A DNA stretch of 21,993 nt. Source: Spirochaetales bacterium (GTDB taxonomy: Bacteria; Spirochaetota; Spirochaetia; DSM-2461). The stretch is from assembly GCA_002748225.1 (NCBI GenBank), contig PDRU01000077.1:1-21993 (forward strand), read 5' to 3'. The translations under genes and the position numbers were made by a program. Numbering within the stretch: position 1 is the stretch's first letter; every line of letters begins with the position of its first letter. The notes beneath the pieces were generated by a model. The model worked only from the letters and a program-made list of their open reading frames with translations. It did not search any database and was not told the origin of the DNA. Shown here one piece after another: positions 1 to 6,241 of this stretch.

Positions 1-570
1 AAATACCTTGGAAAATTCTTTCTGGTTATGATTGTGGCTCTGGGACTGGTCTACGGCATTATGGCCAGTCTGTTTGAGTCGCTCAAAGATCCCTTTATTA
101 TATTTATTTCCATTTTCATGATTATCCCCGGTATTCTTCTTCTCTACGGATTCATGAACCTGCCGTTCTTTACTTTAAAAACGCCGCTGTCCATGTTCTC
201 CGCTGTGGGACTGCTTATGCTGGTGGGTATTGCCGTGAACAACGGTATTGTACTGGTTGACTACATGAACCTGCTGCGCAGCCGGGGCCGTTCCATCCGA
301 AACGCGGTTATTGAAGCCGGAGGCAACCGCCTCCGCCCCATTTTAATGACTTCCCTTACCACCATTCTGGGCATGCTGCCCCTGGCCTTTGGAACAGGCG
401 AAGGTTCGGAACTGGTGCGCCCCATAGGGCAGACCATTGTCGGCGGTATGACCATGAGTACTCTTATGACCCTTTTTCTGGTTCCCATACTTTATGCCCG
501 CATGAACCGGAAAAAATCCCCCGGAAAGGAATTGATGGAAATAGAATTAACGGAGACGGAAAATGCGTAA
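1..570 (+). CDS. RND-family efflux pump inner-membrane subunit, C-terminal part (5' end outside window)
   Basis: The reading frame is open from base 1, so this is only the last 189 residues of a protein normally over 1000 aa long. It should be the proton-driven inner-membrane transporter of a tripartite efflux pump (AcrB/HAE family). Several hydrophobic helices are visible. The stretch GIAVNNGIVLVDY is followed by RLRPILMTSLTTILGMLPLA and then SELVRPIGQTIVGG, the typical order of the last transmembrane segments in RND pumps. The tail after the final helix is short and charged. The stop codon overlaps the start of the next gene by 8 bp, so the two are co-transcribed and probably translationally coupled. 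The substrate cannot be told from this part. The family call is firm. The subfamily (drug versus metal efflux) is open, although the sequence resembles the hydrophobe/amphiphile type more than CusA. Confidence 0.93.
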   Translation, partial: KYLGKFFLVMIVALGLVYGIMASLFESLKDPFIIFISIFMIIPGILLLYGFMNLPFFTLKTPLSMFSAVGLLMLVGIAVNNGIVLVDYMNLLRSRGRSIRNAVIEAGGNRLRPILMTSLTTILGMLPLAFGTGEGSELVRPIGQTIVGGMTMSTLMTLFLVPILYARMNRKKSPGKELMEIELTETENA

Positions 571-847
571 TCTCAAAAGAGTGGAAATTATAGCCAACCA
601 TTCAGTGGAACAGGAAATAACCGACCTGCTCCAGGCGCGGGAACTGCTCAGCCATTTTACCAAAATTCCCAGCGTGCACGGACAGGGAAATTCCGAACCG
701 AAACGGGGCGACCATATCTGGCCGGAAGAAAACTTCATTCTTATTATCTACGGCAGTGAAGAAAAGGCGGCGGCGGTGGAAGCCGCGGTGGAAGAAGTCC
801 GCAGTCAGTTTCCCAATGAAGGAATTTGCTGTTTTGTTACCGGATAA
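563..847 (+). CDS. Small PII-like protein coupled to an RND efflux pump
   Basis: This is a 94-aa soluble protein. It begins MRNLKRVEIIANHSVEQEI, contains the central motif GDHIWPEENFILIIYG, and ends in an alternating Ala/Glu helix and a last strand. The predicted strand-helix-strand-strand-helix-strand order and the length fit a ferredoxin-like/PII-like fold. From memory, similar small proteins sit directly downstream of RND pump genes in other bacteria. Their ligand and role are unknown to me, and a sensor or modulator of the pump is an inference. The ATG lies inside the last codons of the pump gene (8-bp overlap), with GGAG about 9 nt upstream. There is no signal peptide, so it would act in the cytoplasm. 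No T-loop or nucleotide-binding motif of classical GlnB is evident, so it should not be called a nitrogen regulator. Confidence 0.8.
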   Translation: MRNLKRVEIIANHSVEQEITDLLQARELLSHFTKIPSVHGQGNSEPKRGDHIWPEENFILIIYGSEEKAAAVEAAVEEVRSQFPNEGICCFVTG

Positions 848-975
848 CCTGACATAAATGTCAAATTCAGACAGCTCTGTATAGTAAACATCCGGTAAAA
901 CCGGAGAAATTACAGCCGGTTCAGGCATAAATATTGCTCTCTTTTCACCACCTGCTGGGAGGGAAGGGAGGTTTT

Positions 976-1983
976 ATGCAGACCCGGTTAAGCAGAGATG
1001 TTCTGTATTTCCAGCAGACCGGACAAGGATGGAAGAGCATTATTAATGAAATTCTGCTGCTTGTTTACAGGTATCCGGTCAGCAAGAACGGATGGAAAGA
1101 AGAAGAATGCAGCGGTTTTCTTCTGGCTTATTACCCCAGAATTCCCGGTATGATCCGCCGCTATCAGCCAAGATCCAGTTTTGAAGTTTATCTGAACAAC
1201 GGGCTCTACTGGTTCATGAGAACTTACAGGGAAAGGCTGAAAAACCGTAAATACTACGAAGTCTGGGCAGCCAGTCCCGTACGCGTGGAGTATGATAACT
1301 GCCGGCAGCCCGGAGTAACACTGCCCCTCCCGCCTGAACAGCCTCATTTTCCACAGGCCGCCAATAATTCCCCGGCCGCCCGGCCGAATGTTCCCCGGCC
1401 TCCCGAGGTCCGGGAACGAGCCGCCCTGCCCCGCCCCGGCCTGCCCCGCTCCGGCACAGCCTCCAAAGCCGCACCCCCTCTCAACCAAACCGGCTTATTT
1501 GCCACAGACAAACAGGGACGCTTCATCAGCACAGCACTGCGCCGCAGAATACTCTATCTGGCCCTGCTCCACGCCTCGGAACTGAACGATGAACAGATTG
1601 AAAACGCGGCCCGTCTGTCCGGCTCCACTCCCGCTGCAATTCTGCAGCATATTCAGGCCGTTCAGAAACTGACATCTGACCGTTTAGAAAGAAAATGCCG
1701 GCTGACAGAGCGGCGCAATGAATGCTGGTACAAACTGGAACAGGCACGCTACAGAAGCCGGCTGGAAGAAAACGCCCCGGAACATATTTACAAAGACTGG
1801 CAGCGCAAAACACGCACATGGGAGCGCCGCTACCAGCTGGCCTGTGAAGGACTGCGCAGAGCAAAACCCCAGCCCTTTCACTCAGAAATAGGCCGGATAC
1901 TCAACACGCCCACAGGCACAGTGTCCGCGGGGCTCCATCTGCTGAAAAAAGCATGGCGGGAAATCCAGGAAGACTCCCCGTAG
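976..1983 (+). CDS. Divergent sigma-factor-like DNA-binding protein with proline-rich linker
   Basis: A 335-aa protein. The ATG at 976 is preferred over an upstream in-frame TTG at 934 because a strong AGGGAGG lies just before it. Residues about 25-95 (with FLLAYYPRIPGMIRRYQPRS and SFEVYLNNGLYWFMRTYRER) look like sigma-70 region 2. The last 34 residues (SEIGRILNTPTGTVSAGLHL, then LKKAWREI) match the helix-turn-helix of sigma region 4.2, as in ECF factors (a GTV-S-L-K-W-R pattern). Between them is a Pro/Ala/Arg-rich low-complexity linker (about 110-175) and then a charged helical segment. ECF factors are normally under 200 aa, so this is long and divergent. The protein could be an alternative sigma factor or a spirochaete-specific relative that only binds DNA. 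Targets are unknown. It is followed 33 bp later by rdgB. Confidence 0.6.
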   Translation: MQTRLSRDVLYFQQTGQGWKSIINEILLLVYRYPVSKNGWKEEECSGFLLAYYPRIPGMIRRYQPRSSFEVYLNNGLYWFMRTYRERLKNRKYYEVWAASPVRVEYDNCRQPGVTLPLPPEQPHFPQAANNSPAARPNVPRPPEVRERAALPRPGLPRSGTASKAAPPLNQTGLFATDKQGRFISTALRRRILYLALLHASELNDEQIENAARLSGSTPAAILQHIQAVQKLTSDRLERKCRLTERRNECWYKLEQARYRSRLEENAPEHIYKDWQRKTRTWERRYQLACEGLRRAKPQPFHSEIGRILNTPTGTVSAGLHLLKKAWREIQEDSP

Positions 1984-2009
1984 ACCTCATTGCCCTTTTC
2001 CGGTTAAAT
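1981..2009 (+). promoter_or_regulatory. Possible promoter giving leaderless rdgB mRNA
   Basis: TAGACC (1981-1986) is separated by 17 nt from TTAAAT (2004-2009), each matching 4 of 6 consensus bases. The -10 ends 7 nt before the rdgB ATG, and no Shine-Dalgarno is present. The -35 overlaps the stop codon of the previous gene. The match is weak on its own. It gains support only from similar spacing at other genes in this window. Confidence 0.3.
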
Positions 2010-2016
2010 TTTCCCT

Positions 2017-2625
2017 ATGGAAATACTGCTGGCCACTGGCAACGCTCATAAAAAAGAAGAACTCTCCCGCATTATTGCGCCGCACACCGTTTTAACTCCG
2101 CAGGATGCCGGTATTGTTTTTGATGCTGAAGAAACAGGTTCCACCTATCTGGAAAACGCCCTGATCAAAGCCGAAGCACTGTGGGAAGCAGCCGGCGGCC
2201 GCCCGGTACTCTCTGATGACTCGGGGCTGTCCGTGCCGGCTCTGGGAGGAGCTCCGGGAGTGTATTCGGCGCGCTACGGCAGTAAACCGGGTCAGGCCGA
2301 ACTCAGCGCGGCAGAGCGCAACGCCCTGCTGCTGAAAAACATGGAAAGCTTTTCCGGTGAACAGCGCCGGGCTTTTTTTGTCTGCTGCATGGTTCTTGTT
2401 GCCGCGCCCTACAGGGTCTTTACCGTGCAGGAAACTTTTTCCGGCTCCATAGCCCGCGCGCCTTCGGGAAGCGGCGGCTTCGGCTACGATCCGGTGTTTC
2501 TTCTGCCCGGCTCCTCCCGAAGTGTTGCCGAACTGCCGGCCGGCGAGAAAGACGCCGTTTCCCACCGGGGACGGGCCGGAATGCGCATGCTGGCCATTCT
2601 GAACAGCCTGGAAGAACAGAAATAA
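2017..2625 (+). CDS. rdgB: XTP/dITP diphosphatase (RdgB/HAM1 family)
   Basis: This enzyme hydrolyses non-canonical purine nucleoside triphosphates (XTP, dITP, ITP) to the monophosphate plus pyrophosphate, keeping deaminated bases out of DNA and RNA. The 202-aa protein has the usual length and all family landmarks in order: the N-terminal TGNAHKKEE loop (residues 7-15), ENALIKA (46-52), the catalytic acidic pair in SDDSGL (D67/D68), the GVYSARYG motif, GSGGFGYDPVFLLPG, and the C-terminal SHRGRA. It is cytosolic. There is no Shine-Dalgarno before the ATG (the upstream stretch is pyrimidine- and AT-rich), so initiation may be leaderless or by read-through from the sigma-like gene 33 bp upstream. 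It converges on ychF with a 119-bp gap in which I see no clear terminator. Confidence 0.95.
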   Translation: MEILLATGNAHKKEELSRIIAPHTVLTPQDAGIVFDAEETGSTYLENALIKAEALWEAAGGRPVLSDDSGLSVPALGGAPGVYSARYGSKPGQAELSAAERNALLLKNMESFSGEQRRAFFVCCMVLVAAPYRVFTVQETFSGSIARAPSGSGGFGYDPVFLLPGSSRSVAELPAGEKDAVSHRGRAGMRMLAILNSLEEQK

Positions 2626-2744
2626 GCCGGCGCCGCCTATGGGCTTCCGCCCGCAAGGGCCGCCCGCCTGTCCGTCAGAGGCGCTGGAAGACAGCCTCAG
2701 CACATACCAGGCGCGTAACCGCCGCCTGTTCAAAAAACCGCCGC

Positions 2745-3848
2745 CTAAACGTTAAACTTGAAGTGCATAATGTCGCCGTCAGCCACCCTGTATTCCCTGC
2801 CTTCCATGCGGAGCTTACCGGCCGACTTCACAGCCGCCTCGGAACCCAGTTCAAACAAATCCGAGCAGTGATACACATCGGCCTTAATAAAACCCTTTTC
2901 AAAATCGGTATGAATAAGCCCCGCGCACTGCGGAGCCGTTGAGCCCTCCCGGAAAGTCCAGGCCCGGTTTTCCACCCCGCCGGCCGTAAAGAAAGTGCGC
3001 AGTCCCAGAGCGCTGTAAGCACTGCGGATCAGCCGGGATAATCCGGATTCTTCCAAACCGGAATCTTCCAGAAAAACAGCCCGTTCTTCGGCATCATCCA
3101 GAGCGGCAATGTCAGCCTCCAGCTTCCCCGACAGAACAATCAGCTCTGAACCCTCTTCCTCCGCCCGCGCGCGTACAGCCGCTACATGGGGCGACTGACC
3201 GTTAACGTCGTCTTCCCCCACATTGCAGACGTAAATCTGGGTTTTCGCGGTTATAAAATGCAGATCGCGCAGCCGCAGAACATCCGCATCCGATAAGTCC
3301 ATACTCCGGACCGGACGTCCTTCACCCAGATGAGCAGCCGCCCGTTCCAGCAGCTCCTGCAGCGCCGCAGCTTCCTGACGCAGTTTGGGATCGGCAACTT
3401 TCAGCTGCCTCTGATTTTTCTCCAGACGTTTTTCCACCGACTGTAAATCGGCCAGAGCCAGTTCCACATTAATGGTTTCCATATCCGAAACCGGATTCAC
3501 CTTCCCCTCAACATGGACAACGTCATCGTCTTCAAAGCACCGCACAACATGGGCAATAATACCCACGTTGCGAATATTGGCCAGAAACTGATTTCCCAGC
3601 CCCTCTCCCTTGGAGGCGCCTTTCACCAGTCCGGCAATATCCACAAATTCCGTTACAGCCGGCACACGCTTGTCCGCCTGAATCATTTCATGAATCTTCT
3701 CCAGCCGGGAATCAGGAACCTCCACCACACCCACATTGGGATCAATGGTGCAGAACGGATAATTCGCGGCCTCTGCCGGAGCCGCAGTCAGTGCCGAAAA
3801 AATTGTCGATTTACCTACATTTGGCAGGCCTACTATTCCGCAGTTCAC
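2745..3848 (-). CDS. ychF: Redox-regulated ATPase/GTPase YchF (Obg-like, OLA1 family)
   Basis: A 367-aa P-loop protein of the Obg-related YchF family, a ribosome-associated NTPase conserved across life. It begins MNCGIVGLPNVGKST, with the G1 P-loop at residues 7-15. It then has the G2/G3 region with the family signature DIAGLVKGASKGEG, and the NVGE motif in place of NKxD, which in this family goes with ATP preference. The coiled-coil insert and the C-terminal TGS domain ending RVADGDIMHFKFNV are present, so it is full length. The start is GTG, without a Shine-Dalgarno. A TATCAT hexamer lies 7 nt upstream, consistent with a leaderless transcript. It is the last gene of a minus-strand run and starts 26 nt after the four-cysteine small gene. 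Confidence 0.97.
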   Translation of the reverse strand: MNCGIVGLPNVGKSTIFSALTAAPAEAANYPFCTIDPNVGVVEVPDSRLEKIHEMIQADKRVPAVTEFVDIAGLVKGASKGEGLGNQFLANIRNVGIIAHVVRCFEDDDVVHVEGKVNPVSDMETINVELALADLQSVEKRLEKNQRQLKVADPKLRQEAAALQELLERAAAHLGEGRPVRSMDLSDADVLRLRDLHFITAKTQIYVCNVGEDDVNGQSPHVAAVRARAEEEGSELIVLSGKLEADIAALDDAEERAVFLEDSGLEESGLSRLIRSAYSALGLRTFFTAGGVENRAWTFREGSTAPQCAGLIHTDFEKGFIKADVYHCSDLFELGSEAAVKSAGKLRMEGREYRVADGDIMHFKFNV

Positions 3849-3855
3849 AGGCAGT

Positions 3856-3884
3856 ATGATAGCCGGAGAAACGTTTATGGGGAA
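3856..3884 (-). promoter_or_regulatory. Possible promoter giving leaderless ychF mRNA
   Basis: Read on the minus strand, TTCCCC (3879-3884) is followed after 17 nt by TATCAT (3856-3861, 5 of 6 matches to the -10 consensus). The -10 ends 7 nt before the GTG start. The -35 is poor (3 of 6). Confidence 0.27.
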
Positions 3885-4066
3885 GACACCCCGGGCTTTG
3901 GAGTAAACATGGGACAGTCCCTGTTATTGGCTGCCCGGACCTCCGCGCTGGGAAGCCGTTTAGACTTAATACCGAACATGCGGCAGCCCCGGGGAAAGGC
4001 GGCATCCCAGGTTACATAGTAATAAATACAGCGGACACAGTAGGGAGGCGGTTTATCAAAGGCCAT
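3875..4066 (-). CDS. Conserved small four-cysteine protein
   Basis: A 63-aa soluble protein. It has a CVRC pair (C10, C13) followed by a YYYVTWD segment, then GCR (C28), FGIKSKRLPS, and C51. The pattern CxxC-x14-C-x22-C with conserved aromatic and Gly/Pro positions looks like a small zinc- or metal-binding fold. I recall similar short proteins in deltaproteobacteria and spirochaetes, but I know no assigned function. The ATG at 4066 is preceded in frame by two stop codons, which limits the choice of start. A weak GGGGA lies about 12 nt upstream. The gene ends 26 nt before ychF on the same strand. The reverse-strand frames overlapping it look like non-coding shadows. Confidence 0.62.
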   Translation of the reverse strand: MAFDKPPPYCVRCIYYYVTWDAAFPRGCRMFGIKSKRLPSAEVRAANNRDCPMFTPKPGVSSP

Positions 4067-4137
4067 ACCCTATTATTTCCCCGGCAGCGGCCCTTAGCAA
4101 CCCGGCAGCACTCCTGGCAATGCCCCGCTGCAGCAGC

Positions 4138-4161
4138 CCGGCCGAAAAACAGACCGGCCGG
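4138..4161. repeat. 7-bp perfect inverted repeat in a GC-rich intergenic stretch
   Basis: CCGGCCG (4138-4144) is complementary to CGGCCGG (4155-4161) around a 10-nt loop. A second hairpin with arms GGCGGC/GCCGCC on the minus strand lies close by (about 4180-4205). Together they fill much of the 239 bases between the 166-aa gene and the four-cysteine gene. On the minus strand the loop holds a T run, but no T tract follows the stem, so it is not a clear terminator. Confidence 0.45.
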
Positions 4162-4305
4162 ACGGTAAAATTTCCCTGAAGGCGGCTCTCCGGACCGCCG
4201 CCGCAGCCCTTGCTGAACGCCCACTTAAAACCGCTCACCCGCATCCGCGCTCTGAAACGGTTCACAAACGAAACAGCCCTGTAAAAAACTCCTCAGAGCA
4301 TAACT

Positions 4306-4806
4306 TCAGATCATAAGTCCGCGCATATCAGATGTGAGCAGCTGCCCCAGATTCTCCAGTTCCGGTGTCCGCTGATAAACCGGAGGCTTTAGTTTATGGG
4401 AAGCTTTATCAGCCTCTACTGTGTGGACATAGAGATTGTTCAGCTCATCGGTTAATATGCCCAGATTACTGTTAATGTTTTCCAAGGCCATCTGTTCGCG
4501 CACCCGGTCAGACGGAGATATATTTCCATCTGAAAGATGATACTTCAATTCAGGCAGAACCTCGGTTCTTGCCCGATAAACCCACATGGCCATACCGAGA
4601 ATTCCCCGGTAAAGTTCGTTAAACATATAACCGTTGAGTCTGTAGTTTTCCGAGCGGGAAAGCAGAATGTCTTTGCCGTTCTGAAATTCATGAGGTATAA
4701 CTATCTTTGCCAGCGATTTCCTCAGAAAGGAATTGCTCATAATAATGTCGTAGCGGTCGGCAACTGTCTCAATCTGTCTGTCAATTTCATAATTGTGCAC
4801 TGCCAT
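4306..4806 (-). CDS. Uncharacterised helical protein, 166 aa
   Basis: I do not recognise this protein. It is soluble, mostly helical and charged, with no signal peptide, membrane helix or cysteine cluster. It contains the stretch YRGILGMAMWVYRARTEVLP and an acidic central helix, and it ends LLTSDMRGLMI. The ATG at 4806 (MAVHNYEIDRQIE) is chosen over an in-frame TTG at 4815, because that TTG lies inside a consensus TATAAT hexamer. The ATG is only 8 nt downstream of the hexamer and has no Shine-Dalgarno, so the mRNA may be leaderless. The gene is transcribed divergently from the solute-binding lipoprotein gene, with a 102-bp shared intergenic region. Codon use and uninterrupted length support a real gene. 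Confidence 0.8.
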   Translation of the reverse strand: MAVHNYEIDRQIETVADRYDIIMSNSFLRKSLAKIVIPHEFQNGKDILLSRSENYRLNGYMFNELYRGILGMAMWVYRARTEVLPELKYHLSDGNISPSDRVREQMALENINSNLGILTDELNNLYVHTVEADKASHKLKPPVYQRTPELENLGQLLTSDMRGLMI

Positions 4807-4814
4807 ATATCTCA

Positions 4815-4845
4815 ATTATAGCGCATATTCTGCAAACAATCTCAA
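4815..4845 (-). promoter_or_regulatory. Promoter of the 166-aa gene, probably leaderless
   Basis: On the minus strand TTGAGA (4840-4845) is followed after 19 nt by a perfect TATAAT (4815-4820). Eight nucleotides then separate the -10 from the ATG at 4806, so the expected +1 falls at or next to the start codon. The 19-nt spacer is longer than ideal. Confidence 0.5.
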
Positions 4846-4873
4846 CAGTTCGGCACAATATCTTTCAGATGGA

Positions 4874-4902
4874 TTGACTCCCCCCCTTCCTCTTCTTATG
4901 GT
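4874..4902 (+). promoter_or_regulatory. Promoter of the lipoprotein gene, probably leaderless
   Basis: TTGACT (4874-4879) is separated by exactly 17 nt from TATGGT (4897-4902). The ATG at 4909 begins 6 nt after the -10, where transcription would start. A TTAGG at 4902-4906 is too close to the ATG to act as a Shine-Dalgarno. Confidence 0.5.
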
Positions 4903-4908
4903 TAGGCC

Positions 4909-6141
4909 ATGAGGAAGATACATTACCGCTGCGGCGCGGCCCTTTTTCTGAGCAGTCTGCTGCTTGTATCATGCAGCCCTGCTTCAAACACACTCACAAT
5001 TCTGACCGACAGAAAAGAGCTGGCCAGCGCTGTAGAAATATACAGCACAATGGAGGACGCCCCCGAAATAACCCTCCAGCATATTCCCTCCATCGATCTG
5101 GCCGTACTGAGAAAAGAAAACCCGCACCTTGTCATAGCTTCGTATCTCGAAGCCCCCGAACTGCTTGAGTTATTCCGGCCGCAGCGTTTCTCTCCGGATA
5201 TTTATCCGGCTCTTACCCCTCCGCAAAATGCCGGGAAGCGCAATCTTGTTACCCCTCTCTCTTTTGGAATACCGCTGATCATGGGATTAAGCTCAACCAT
5301 GGACGCCCTTCCCGACTCCAGCTGTGTACTGCCCGAAGACTTAAGAACAGCCGCCGACGGCTTTGCCCGGCGCAGCAGGGACGGCCGTCTTCAAAGGCTT
5401 GGTTTCTCGCCTTTGTGGAATCCTTTTTTTATTGTTGATCTTCTGGCAGCCCGGGATATAACCGTTTTTGAAGAAGGATGGGAACACTCTGTCGATGAAA
5501 AAATTTCCCTCCCCCTGCAGGAAGTACAGGAATGGATAAGCGAAAGTGCCGGCAGTGTTAACGAAGACAAGGCCTTCAACACCCGTTACCGCTACATCCC
5601 CGACGAATACCTCCTGCTTCAAAAACGCATTTTGTTTGCCCGCACAGATTTTTCCGAATGGGCACGTCTTCCTGAAACGGTTTCCAATAAACTGGATATC
5701 CGCTCTCTGAAAGGAGAACGCCACATTCCCGTTACTTATATTGTCTCTGCGGCCATACCAAAAACCAACAACTTCCCCAAACCCGCAGAAAAATTTGTTC
5801 AATGGCTGAGCATGCCGGAAACCCAGGCTCTGCTGATGGACCGGTGGGAAAAAGACGGTTTGCCGGTTTTCGGCTTTCTTGGAGGACTTTCAGCCCTTCC
5901 GGAAGTGAACGAAGGCATTCTGACAGACCGCTTTCCCGCCGCTGCCGGAAAAATACCGGAAAATCATCTGCTGTCAGTTCCCCGCTCAATTCCCCACCGC
6001 TGGCAGCGGATACGGGACGAAGTTCTTGTGCCGTGGTTTATCCGGAATATTACAGATAAACAGGCAGAAACCGAATCATTTTCGGAAGCTTTCCGCAAAT
6101 GGGATCTGTCCTCTCTTTCTGAAACCGACGAACCCGAATAA
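4909..6141 (+). CDS. Lipoprotein resembling an ABC solute-binding protein
   Basis: A 410-aa exported lipoprotein. It has a basic N-terminus, a hydrophobic segment SSLLLVSC, and a lipobox cysteine at residue 22. After a Ser/Asn-rich linker the sequence LTILTDRKELASAVEIYSTM looks like the first strand and helix of a family 1 (MalE-type) solute-binding protein. TYIVSAAIPKTNN followed by FVQWLSMPETQALLMDRW matches the usual C-terminal lobe pattern, where the hinge helix is followed by end-of-protein helices. Overall divergence is high, so a degenerate or specialised binding protein is possible. It lies about 100 bp upstream of the UgpC-type ATPase gene, which hints at a sugar-related role, but no permease genes are next to it. 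The ligand is unknown. Confidence 0.68.
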   Translation: MRKIHYRCGAALFLSSLLLVSCSPASNTLTILTDRKELASAVEIYSTMEDAPEITLQHIPSIDLAVLRKENPHLVIASYLEAPELLELFRPQRFSPDIYPALTPPQNAGKRNLVTPLSFGIPLIMGLSSTMDALPDSSCVLPEDLRTAADGFARRSRDGRLQRLGFSPLWNPFFIVDLLAARDITVFEEGWEHSVDEKISLPLQEVQEWISESAGSVNEDKAFNTRYRYIPDEYLLLQKRILFARTDFSEWARLPETVSNKLDIRSLKGERHIPVTYIVSAAIPKTNNFPKPAEKFVQWLSMPETQALLMDRWEKDGLPVFGFLGGLSALPEVNEGILTDRFPAAAGKIPENHLLSVPRSIPHRWQRIRDEVLVPWFIRNITDKQAETESFSEAFRKWDLSSLSETDEPE

Positions 6142-6170
6142 ATTTACCGTGCCCCAGGGTACTTTAACAT

Positions 6171-6197
6171 TTGACAACATCAACAGCTCAGGTTAAT
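6171..6197 (+). promoter_or_regulatory. Probable promoter of ugpC
   Basis: A perfect TTGACA (6171-6176) lies 29 bases after the preceding stop codon. The best -10 candidates are GTTAAT (6192-6197, 15-nt spacer) and TAATCT (6194-6199, 17-nt spacer), neither of them strong. The position before a long leader and a strong Shine-Dalgarno fits a promoter. Confidence 0.42.
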
Positions 6198-6241
6198 CTG
6201 TAGCTCATAAAATAAACCCTTGAATGGGGGAGGTATGCCCA

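Noticed and set aside
880..905. TATAGT at 880-885 and the inverted repeat TCCGGT/ACCGGA (891-905) before the sigma-like gene
   Set aside because: There is no usable -35 at 15-19 nt, and the small hairpin has no T tract, so neither promoter nor terminator is convincing.
934..975. Upstream TTG start extending the sigma-like protein by 14 residues
   Set aside because: The strong AGGGAGG lies inside that extension and points to the ATG at 976.
2092..2733. 213-codon minus-strand open frame
   Set aside because: It is a GC-driven shadow of rdgB, and the translation is low-complexity Gly/Arg without motifs.
2639..2755. 38-codon open frame (MGFRPQGPPACPSEALEDSL start) between rdgB and ychF
   Set aside because: It has no RBS, overlaps the ychF stop, and has no recognisable features. 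It is too weak to call, although it fills most of the 119-bp gap.
3513..4019. 168-codon plus-strand open frame
   Set aside because: It lies mostly antisense to ychF, whose protein is unmistakable. Its translation has no recognisable motif, and no RBS precedes it.
4056..4265. 69-codon minus-strand frame ending at the start of the four-cysteine gene
   Set aside because: It has a GTG start without an RBS, a biased Gly/Arg/Ala composition, and a competing frame of equal length. It could be coupled to the next gene but is unsupported.
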